Shown here piece after piece: positions 15,228-20,650 of a DNA stretch of 20,650 nt (the stretch's first letter is position 1; each line of letters opens with the position of its first letter). This DNA comes from a virus: the IMG/VR virus record IMGVR_UViG_3300025889_001171, positions 1 through 20,650 of that record, one strand, 5' to 3'. The translations under genes and the position numbers were made by a program. The notes under the pieces are model-generated. The model was not told the origin of the DNA. It made no database searches and saw only the letters and a program-made list of their open reading frames with translations.

Positions 15228-15730
15228 TATCCGTTGTAAGTATTGCCAGCTATTACTATTCTATCTTTTTTATGATATCCTGTATCTGGTGCGTGAGTTA
15301 AAAAAGAATTCCACACATATAAAGTATCTACTTCTGGAGTTAAATAAAATATATTTGCATGTATATCTTTAAATATAGTTCCTTTTTCAGTTGGGGTAAC
15401 ATAGATTATAAATGAAAATTCCGTGTCCGCATTACTCATTTGATGAATATGCCAATTTAATCTTTCTATAATTGTATTACCTTGTTGTAAGTAAGCCCAA
15501 CATCGTAGCTTAGTTTTTTCATTAAATTCAGGATAATTAGACAAAGATTTGATAATAAAAGAATTAATATCTTTCATAAAATCTTGTTGTAAAAGACCAG
15601 CATCACTTTGAATTTTAGGATGAGTACATTTAGGATATTCACTACAACAAGGATTAGATCCTATATATTTATTTAATTTTGAAATAGTTTCTGAACTAAT
15701 TAAATTATTAAATTTAAAATTATTGATCAT
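15227..15730 (-). CDS. 2OG-Fe(II) oxygenase family protein, HxH type
   Basis: 167 residues. CWAYLQQGNTIIERLNWHIH ends in His94-Ile-His96, SFIIYVTP follows, and then VDTLYVWNSFLTHAP carries distal His146 and KKDRIVIAGN carries Arg157. This is the complete layout of the HxH-type phage 2OG oxygenases (2OG-FeII_Oxy_5-like). The N-terminal part has a Cys-rich turn, CCSEYPKCTH at 28-37, which could bind a metal. The start is well supported by GAGGAG seven bases upstream, even though it overlaps the preceding gene by 11 bases. It is the likely paralogue of the 177-aa protein at 8990-9523. The substrate is unknown. Confidence 0.72.
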   Translation of the reverse strand: MINNFKFNNLISSETISKLNKYIGSNPCCSEYPKCTHPKIQSDAGLLQQDFMKDINSFIIKSLSNYPEFNEKTKLRCWAYLQQGNTIIERLNWHIHQMSNADTEFSFIIYVTPTEKGTIFKDIHANIFYLTPEVDTLYVWNSFLTHAPDTGYHKKDRIVIAGNTYNG

Positions 15731-16286
15731 TTTTAATCTCCTCTATTGTAGCATTAAATGCTAAAGATAATCTATCTTCATTTGAAGTATGTTTAGAAAC
15801 ACTATGTTTTACACTTGCTAGAAAAAATATTAATGAATTACTTTGTAAAGTACAAGCATCTCTAAAATCTGGAAAACCCATTATAGTATCTGTTGTTGGA
15901 ACTCTAGCATAAAATCCTCCAGAAAATCCATTTAAACAATGTATATGATGAGCAGTATGATCTCCTAGTGAATGCCTCATTCCCCAACACTCATATATCT
16001 TAGTTCTTAAAGGAATACTTGGATTAGGGCTTCTTAATTTATATGTTATTGAAATTGTATCCATAATTTTTTTAAGTAAGAAATGAAATTTAGGTTCTTG
16101 CAGTATAGCTACCCACCCTGTCATCTTAGCGTGTACATTTGTTTTATATTTTTGCGACTGATCTTTTTTTGTAAGTTCGTCTAAAGCATTAGTAACAAAA
16201 GATAATTCTTCCTCAGATAAAAAATCTTTGTAGAGATATACAGCGTTTATACTACTTTCATTGTGTTGTAATATATCAATATTCAT
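15720..16286 (-). CDS. 2OG-Fe(II) oxygenase, 2OG-FeII_Oxy_5-like
   Basis: 188 residues, starting at an ATG that overlaps the previous stop (TAATG). KIYECWGMRHSLGDHTAHHIH gives His114-Ile-His116, and NGFSGGFYARVPT is the SGxxY-x-x-x-P strand typical of the phage/bacterial 2OG-FeII_Oxy_5 type. SNSLIFFLASVKHSV supplies distal His161 and EDRLSLAFN supplies Arg172. The full metal and 2OG set is present, so I expect an active enzyme. N-terminal residues 14-48 look like the helical cap of this family (YLYKDFLSEEELSFVTNALD). Related genes are common near fibre genes in marine cyanophages; their substrates are not established as far as I know. No Shine-Dalgarno is visible, so translational coupling to the double oxygenase is likely. 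Confidence 0.78.
   Translation of the reverse strand: MNIDILQHNESSINAVYLYKDFLSEEELSFVTNALDELTKKDQSQKYKTNVHAKMTGWVAILQEPKFHFLLKKIMDTISITYKLRSPNPSIPLRTKIYECWGMRHSLGDHTAHHIHCLNGFSGGFYARVPTTDTIMGFPDFRDACTLQSNSLIFFLASVKHSVSKHTSNEDRLSLAFNATIEEIKNDQ
15738..15743 (-). promoter_or_regulatory. Strong ribosome binding site inside upstream oxygenase gene
   Basis: GAGGAG is seven bases before the ATG at 15730 and is embedded in the last codons of the 188-aa oxygenase gene. It is the clearest Shine-Dalgarno in the cargo block, where other genes rely on stop-start overlap. Confidence 0.7.
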
Positions 16287-17503
16287 TATTTAAAATAAGG
16301 ACCTACTAGCCAAGTAACAACTGATCTTCTTATTCCACTTTTTACAGGCTCTACTCCATGCGCTAAAAAAGAAGGAAAAATAATTACATCACCTGGATTT
16401 TGAGAAGGATAAATTTTTTCTTTAGCTATTTCAAGATATAACTGACCACCCTCAAAGTCATCATTTAAAATTAAAATTACTGTTAATTTTCTACACTGAT
16501 CACTACCATACTCTTGTAATATGGTATCAATATGAGTTGCAAAATGTCCATTTTCATCATATCGAAGATATTCTGATTGATTACTATTAGTAATATGAAA
16601 ATTCCAAGAATTTTTATTTGCAGCTAAACCAATACCAGTTAAGGTCGCTCCTAGTCCTATACTATTATTTTGAATTATTTTTTTAGTATCTCTAATGGAT
16701 AAGTCTAATTGGTCTCCTATTAATAAAGCAGGGATTAAATTATCTTGATTTGATTCAAATTTATTAATAATTCTTTGACATCCTTCTTTACTAAAAGCTT
16801 CTTTAGCAACAAGAAATCTACCATTATCAGGATTATCTGTTTCTTTTTTTAAATCTTTTTTATTATTCTCAAGAAAAGATAATAAATTTTTTCTAAATTC
16901 TTTTCCTTTTTCTAATTTAATACTGTTTTCTTTTAATATTGCATGATGCTCTAATTCTTTTCTTTTATCATATTTCCATTCAGCATTAGGTCCATTTTGA
17001 TCTACATAGTGTATAAAAACTTGCGCTTGCCATTGTCCTTCTACATATTTTTCTCTCCAATGAAAAAGTTCACAGCCTTTATAAATGACAGCATCTCCGA
17101 TATTCATATCAATTTTTCTAGCATCTTGTTTATTAAATTCATGACCAACATAAATAGGCCATTGATTTCCTTCAAAACCTAAATTAATAGTTGCGCTAAT
17201 TTCACAAGCAGGTCTATCTCTATGAATTTTTAATTCATCTCCTGGCGCATACCAACGAGCATAAGCATAAGTTGGAAATAAACTTAATCCTGTTATTTTC
17301 TCCATAGCAGGAGTTAATTCATCTAATAAATTATCAAATAAAGCACAGTGTCCTACTGAATGAGAAAGAGGACATTGTTGATCTTGAAAAGTATCTCCTT
17401 GATCTATTAAAGCTTTAAAGGCTTTTACATGTTCTTGACATGATTCTAAGTCTAGTAAATTAGGAACATGTATATATTTTTGCGTATGAAATAATTCTTG
17501 CAT
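16286..17503 (-). CDS. Fused double 2OG-Fe(II) oxygenase
   Basis: 405 residues with two separate catalytic cores. Domain 1 (about 1-185): YARWYAPGDELKIHRDRP gives His94/Asp96, SATINLGF follows, and GDAVIYKGCELFHW carries distal His148, ending AQVFIHYV. Domain 2 (about 228-405) is P4H-like: NGHFATHIDT gives His324/Asp326, RKLTVILILNDDFEGGQLYL is the YLN-EGGxL turn, PGDVIIFPSFLAHGVEPV carries His382, and IRRSVVTWLVGP carries Arg392/393. A charged Lys/Glu linker (about 186-227) joins them. Both metal triads are intact. Usual family members are single domains of roughly 200 residues, so this is a fusion. It is the first gene of the cargo block, 47 bases after the small tail gene. A hydroxylated peptide or sugar product is expected; the substrate is unknown. 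Confidence 0.82.
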   Translation of the reverse strand: MQELFHTQKYIHVPNLLDLESCQEHVKAFKALIDQGDTFQDQQCPLSHSVGHCALFDNLLDELTPAMEKITGLSLFPTYAYARWYAPGDELKIHRDRPACEISATINLGFEGNQWPIYVGHEFNKQDARKIDMNIGDAVIYKGCELFHWREKYVEGQWQAQVFIHYVDQNGPNAEWKYDKRKELEHHAILKENSIKLEKGKEFRKNLLSFLENNKKDLKKETDNPDNGRFLVAKEAFSKEGCQRIINKFESNQDNLIPALLIGDQLDLSIRDTKKIIQNNSIGLGATLTGIGLAANKNSWNFHITNSNQSEYLRYDENGHFATHIDTILQEYGSDQCRKLTVILILNDDFEGGQLYLEIAKEKIYPSQNPGDVIIFPSFLAHGVEPVKSGIRRSVVTWLVGPYFK

Positions 17504-17518
17504 TTAGTTCTTAAAGAA

Positions 17519-17546
17519 AGAATACCTATTTTTTAAAATAATTCAA
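17519..17546 (-). promoter_or_regulatory. Weak promoter-like pair before the oxygenase cluster
   Basis: In the 47-base gap upstream of the double oxygenase, the minus strand reads TTGAAT (17546-17541), 16 bases, then TATTCT (17524-17519). Each box matches four of six sigma-70 consensus bases. In DNA this AT-rich such pairs occur by chance, but this is the largest gap in the window and precedes the cargo block. Confidence 0.15.
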
Positions 17547-17550
17547 TTAA

Positions 17551-17853
17551 TTATTCAGGAATAGGTTGACTTATTTCACCAGGATAAGTGGCATGTGGTA
17601 CTACTTTACAAGTATTATCACTTGTGTCAAAATACCATAAATCTGCTTTACAATCATTAGAGCAATCTACCCATTTAAAACCATTGGGATTTACTTCAAA
17701 AACATTTGAATCTTCTTCTACTTGACAAATTCTTTGAGCATTAGAAAGAAGGTCAATATTACTAGAATAGCTCGTTGGAGTTGTATTTGGAATCTCTGTC
17801 CATGAAGTAACATAATATATTTTTGTTTCCTGTGTACTAACTAAAGCTTTCAT
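17551..17853 (-). CDS. Small tail-associated conserved protein
   Basis: 100 residues, ATG overlapping the fibre stop (TAATG). The centre reads NVFEVNPNGFKWVDCSNDCK and continues DLWYFDTSDNTCKVVPH. I recall a small family in cyanophages and other marine phages with the pattern F-x-V-x-x-x-x-F-x-W-V-D-C followed by D-x-W-Y-x-x-x-x-x-T, encoded downstream of fibre genes; its function is not known. Cysteines at about 63, 84, 88 and 98 could form metal or disulfide links. It is probably a fibre-associated virion component or assembly factor. Confidence 0.6.
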   Translation of the reverse strand: MKALVSTQETKIYYVTSWTEIPNTTPTSYSSNIDLLSNAQRICQVEEDSNVFEVNPNGFKWVDCSNDCKADLWYFDTSDNTCKVVPHATYPGEISQPIPE

Positions 17854-18704
17854 TAATAAAATTCCTCTACTATAACAGCACCTGAGGCACCTGAACCACC
17901 ACTATATGGTCCACGTTGAGCATCAGTTGCGGTAGCACTTGAACCACCACCACCAAATCCAGCACCTGGTGTTCCATTTACCGCACTCATACTTTCTTTA
18001 ACTCCACCAGGACCATAAAAACTTGAACCACCTTGATCTGGTTGCCCTGTGGAGCCATTAATATTAATTTGACCACCTGAACCACTTCCACCAGGTCCAC
18101 TTTGATTTGGTCCTGGATTTCCATAACCACCTGTACCACCTGAACCCGAACAAAATGCCCCAAAAGAAGATGTACCACCTGGATTTCCATAACCTGTTGA
18201 ATTATAACCAGGAGGGCCATTTGGATTTCCACCTGGACCGACTGTAACACTAACTGGACCGGGTATACTTGCGGCAGGTATATATTCTATGGCTGTTCCA
18301 CCTCCACCACCTGACTTACTAACTTGAGTCATAGGAGCGCCCCGTGCACCACCAGCACCTCCACCTCCACCAACAACTGTTACTTTTATAGCAGCGACAT
18401 TGGCTGGCTTTGTCCATGTAGTTGATCCTGTATAAACTTGTTGTATATAGTTTCCACCTCCACCAGCAGCACCAAACTCAAGACCAGTGCCACCTGCATT
18501 TACTTTTAAAACTTGGTCAGCAGAACCAAGAGCAGTTAATCCTGTTCCACCTTTAGATACGGGTACAGTGGGAAGTCTATCGGAAGCTAAAGTTCCTGAT
18601 GAAACGTTGGAAGCATTGATTGCAGAAACACCTGCACCAGGACCTGTAATGGTACTAGTTGTATCGAGTGTTCCTGTAACTGTGGTTGATGTTAAATTTG
18701 CCAT
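17853..18704 (-). CDS. Gly/Pro-rich tail fibre / adhesin-like protein
   Basis: 283 residues. Residues 24-57 (NASNVSSGTLASDRLPTVPV and then SKGGTG) are a fibre shaft repeat of the kind found in many phage tail fibres; a related SSGTVADARL lies in the fibre at the right edge. After YTGSTTWTKP (91-100) comes a glycine-rich receptor-binding-like domain to the end: poly-Gly blocks at 112-120, 132-136 and 250-254, with Gly-Pro and Gly-Asn-Pro runs (GPGGNPNGPPG, YGNPGPNQSGPGG), finishing GAVIVEEFY. This layout resembles the Gly-rich adhesins of tailed phages, whose loops form polyglycine-II-type bundles. Its many Pro and Asn residues make it the most plausible substrate for the oxygenase cluster that follows, which is inference. 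Poly-Gly here uses GGT/GGA codons. Confidence 0.75.
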   Translation of the reverse strand: MANLTSTTVTGTLDTTSTITGPGAGVSAINASNVSSGTLASDRLPTVPVSKGGTGLTALGSADQVLKVNAGGTGLEFGAAGGGGNYIQQVYTGSTTWTKPANVAAIKVTVVGGGGGAGGARGAPMTQVSKSGGGGGTAIEYIPAASIPGPVSVTVGPGGNPNGPPGYNSTGYGNPGGTSSFGAFCSGSGGTGGYGNPGPNQSGPGGSGSGGQININGSTGQPDQGGSSFYGPGGVKESMSAVNGTPGAGFGGGGSSATATDAQRGPYSGGSGASGAVIVEEFY

Positions 18705-18709
18705 GTGTT

Positions 18710-19537
18710 TTACCTACCTTTTTTTAGCATATCTAAGTCTTTTTTCAAATCCTTAATTGCGTGTAAAAGATACACTGCGAGTTTAGTATATTTAATACCT
18801 TCAGGATTTCCGTCTTTTAAATGCACCAACTCAGGTGCAATTTTGTAGACTTCCTCAGCGATTAAGCCTACTTCATTTTTTTGACTACCATCTTTCCTGT
18901 CATAAACAACAGGATCCATAGATAAGATAGCCTCTGTTGTAGCCTCTAGGCTACGGATATTTTCTTTATAGGCAATACTCGATGTTTCCACCACAGTGCC
19001 TGCGGTCATTGTGCCTGTAACGGTTATATTAGCAGAAGCAGTGACATTGTCTGTTAAAGTGGTTGTTCCTGTGACAGTTAAGTTGCCTGATAAAGTGACA
19101 TCCTCTAATGCTAGATCAGAGAAAATATTTTTAACATTGTAGTTAGAAGCACCATCACAATACAAATAAGAATAAGCACCTTGAGTAACAGCTACACCGT
19201 TGGCATCATGTCCTGTCGCTGCAACAGTAATAGAATAAGCACCTGAGGTGTTGTTATAAATTACATAATTATTTTCTACGGCAGGAATAAAAACATAAAT
19301 ATTTCCTGTCAGTGTTCCATTTAAATCAATTACTTTATTAGAAGATTCAGCAGTCGGATCAGCATTAGCTGTAGTTAGTGTAACATTCGAAGATCCTGCA
19401 ACGCTCTTGGATAAAAAGCCAGCAGAGAAAGCATCAACTGTTTCTAAATTTGTATTTGTATTATTGCCCCAGGTATTCGCATTAGCGCCTGTTTCCATTA
19501 ACTCTAATTTTAATCTACTTGAATAGGTACTAGCCAT
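18710..19537 (-). CDS. Tail fibre with C-terminal peptidase S74 chaperone domain
   Basis: 275 residues. The N-terminus (TYSSRLKLELMETGANANTW and then GNNTNTNLETVD) is a virion-attachment type segment I recall from marine phage tail proteins. The middle is a beta-rich shaft with repeated VTGT and TVTG units (about 150-180). Residues about 183-275 form an S74 intramolecular chaperone: SSIAYKENI, DPVVYDRKDG, NEVGLIAEEVYKIAPELV and GIKYTKLAVYLLHAIKDLK, ending in a short coiled coil. By spacing, Ser186 and Lys191 fit the autocleavage dyad (Ser and Lys five apart), so the chaperone is probably released after trimer folding. The start overlaps the previous gene by eight bases and has AAGGA eight bases upstream. 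Confidence 0.82.
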   Translation of the reverse strand: MASTYSSRLKLELMETGANANTWGNNTNTNLETVDAFSAGFLSKSVAGSSNVTLTTANADPTAESSNKVIDLNGTLTGNIYVFIPAVENNYVIYNNTSGAYSITVAATGHDANGVAVTQGAYSYLYCDGASNYNVKNIFSDLALEDVTLSGNLTVTGTTTLTDNVTASANITVTGTMTAGTVVETSSIAYKENIRSLEATTEAILSMDPVVYDRKDGSQKNEVGLIAEEVYKIAPELVHLKDGNPEGIKYTKLAVYLLHAIKDLKKDLDMLKKGR

Positions 19538-20650
19538 TTAATTTTTCCTTTAATAATTGTATTTCTTGATTTTGTTTTTTCAAGGCTTCTAATAGATACA
19601 TAGTCATCTTGGTGTACTTCACTGCATCAGGTTTACCATCTTTGCATTCCACTAGATCAGGTAAAATTTCATATAGTTCTTCTGCAATCACACCGACTTC
19701 ATCTTTTGAAGAGCCATCTTTTCTATCATATTTCACTGCATTAACATTGTAGATTGCTTCATTGAACTCGAGTGGTTGTACGTTTTCTTTGTACGCTAAA
19801 CTTGAAGATTCGACCACGGTTCCTGTTACAGAAATACCTGTAGCTGTGGTTTCTAATTTTTTTGATCCATTATAATAAAGGTCTACTGAACCATTATCAT
19901 TCATTACTGTATATAATTCAGTGGCATTTCCATTCGCAAAAACAATACCTGCTCCATCACTTTGTATATATAGACTTCCAGTGCCATTATCTTTTATTTG
20001 ACTGTTGGTACCATTATGTGAGATTATTAAATCACTTGATGCACCAAACCTTAAATAATCATTATCACCTAACGATACGTTAGCAGTGAATGTTGCACCA
20101 CCTGTGACTGCTAAAGTTGAGCCATCATAAGTTAAACCAGATTCAGCATTAAGTGTATCAGCTGTTCCACTACCTGTAATAATTCTGTTATCAGCATTAT
20201 TATTTATGGTGGTTAAATTTATTGTTCCAAATGAAACTGCTCCCGAACCGTTGGTTGTTAAAACTTGTCCTGAAGTACCGTCTGAAGTAGGAAGAGTATA
20301 TGCACTGTTAACATTGGTTGTTCCTGTTAATTTAATTGTATCCGCTTGAACATTAATCGAACCACCAACGTCTGCATCTTTAATAACAGATACGCCATTC
20401 GCATGATCGTGATAAATTTGATATTCGCCTGTTGGACCCATTAAGATATAATCAAGATCACCTAAAGCAACATTTCCTGTAAAGGTTGCACCTGAAGTCA
20501 AGACTACGTTTCCTGATAATCGACCATCGGCTAAAGTTCCTGCACTAATAGTAGATGCATTGTTTAAAGTGACATTTGCACTTAGTCTAGCATCAGCTAC
20601 TGTACCAGAAGAAACATTAGAACCATTTAAGTTTGTTAAGTTAGCTCCAC
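19530..20650 (-). CDS. Tail fibre with S74 chaperone domain (5' end outside window)
   Basis: The frame is open to the right edge, adding 49 codons upstream of the first TTG at 20501, so the true start lies outside. The visible part begins with shaft repeats (NGSNVSSGTVADARL, ISAGTLADGRL). Two roughly 130-residue-spaced copies of a GATFT-x-NV-x-LGD-x-DY segment follow, each with IxH...IKD and a Q-x-D turn, of the type seen in phage fibres. The end is an S74 chaperone: SSSLAYKENV (Ser and Lys five apart), VKYDRKDGSSKDEVGVIAEE, AVKYTKMTMYLLEALKKQ and a terminal heptad region. It is about half identical by eye to the S74 domain of the next gene. Likely host-range fibre, self-cleaving after folding. 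Confidence 0.82.
   Translation of the reverse strand, partial: GANLTNLNGSNVSSGTVADARLSANVTLNNASTISAGTLADGRLSGNVVLTSGATFTGNVALGDLDYILMGPTGEYQIYHDHANGVSVIKDADVGGSINVQADTIKLTGTTNVNSAYTLPTSDGTSGQVLTTNGSGAVSFGTINLTTINNNADNRIITGSGTADTLNAESGLTYDGSTLAVTGGATFTANVSLGDNDYLRFGASSDLIISHNGTNSQIKDNGTGSLYIQSDGAGIVFANGNATELYTVMNDNGSVDLYYNGSKKLETTATGISVTGTVVESSSLAYKENVQPLEFNEAIYNVNAVKYDRKDGSSKDEVGVIAEELYEILPDLVECKDGKPDAVKYTKMTMYLLEALKKQNQEIQLLKEKLNG

Noticed and set aside
13452-17503. Idea that the oxygenases make hypermodified DNA bases (TET/JBP-like) for the glycosyltransferase
   Set aside because: The motifs look P4H-, Oxy_5- and JmjC-like rather than TET/JBP, there are no nucleotide-metabolism genes nearby, and the genes lie in the late virion operon. 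Not excluded, but weaker than protein or glycan modification.
17987-18250. Second minus-strand frame inside the Gly-rich fibre gene (Val/Gln-rich)
   Set aside because: It is the shifted reading of GGT/GGA/CCA repeats; no start context and no independent signal.
17853-20650. Possible diversity-generating retroelement target or fibre variable region
   Set aside because: No reverse transcriptase, template repeat or matched variable repeat is visible; the internal repeats are ordinary fibre shaft repeats.

Overview
This window reads as part of the late (virion) operon of an AT-rich tailed phage, most like the short-tailed phages recovered from marine metagenomes and from SAR11-type bacterioplankton. 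The evidence is the low G+C content (about one third by eye), tight packing with many TAATG or TAGTG stop-start overlaps, a P22 gp10-like DNA-stabilisation/tail-hub protein, tail fibres ending in peptidase S74 chaperone domains, large internal-virion (ejection) proteins and an M15 peptidase at the end. The host assignment is inference. Every gene I accept is on the minus strand, so transcription runs from high to low coordinates. I see no tRNA, rRNA, CRISPR array, integrase, transposase or convincing intrinsic terminator, and no gene-free gap longer than 50 bases.

In transcription order: (1) 20650-17551 is the fibre module: an S74-terminated fibre running off the window, a second S74-terminated fibre, a Gly/Pro-rich adhesin-like fibre and a small tail-associated protein. 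(2) 17503-13452 is a very AT-rich cargo block: a fused double 2-oxoglutarate/Fe(II) (2OG) oxygenase, two HxH-type 2OG oxygenases, a conserved protein of unknown function, a JmjC/cupin-like protein and a prolyl-4-hydroxylase-like 2OG oxygenase. (3) A GT-A glycosyltransferase follows at 13448-12636. (4) 12630-9523 is the neck/tail-hub module: a gp10-like protein, an unlisted 56-aa gene and two beta-rich structural proteins. (5) A second cargo pair sits at 9523-8424, a 2OG-type protein and a PAPS-type sulfotransferase. (6) 8399-122 holds a small conserved protein and five probable internal-virion/ejection proteins. (7) The left edge starts an M15 peptidase, a likely endolysin.

The most striking feature is the density of modification chemistry inside a structural operon: seven oxygenase-like domains in six genes, plus a glycosyltransferase and a sulfotransferase. 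A coherent but unproven reading is a two-locus cassette that hydroxylates a virion protein (the Gly/Pro-rich fibre is the obvious candidate) or a host surface molecule, then glycosylates and/or sulfates it. Two DNA-level oddities stand out. A 29-bp direct repeat gives the 2OG gene and the glycosyltransferase the same first ten residues, which looks like an insertion footprint. A GC-rich 16-bp motif occurs three times at Gly-Gly sites of two neighbouring ejection-type proteins, in an otherwise AT-rich region.
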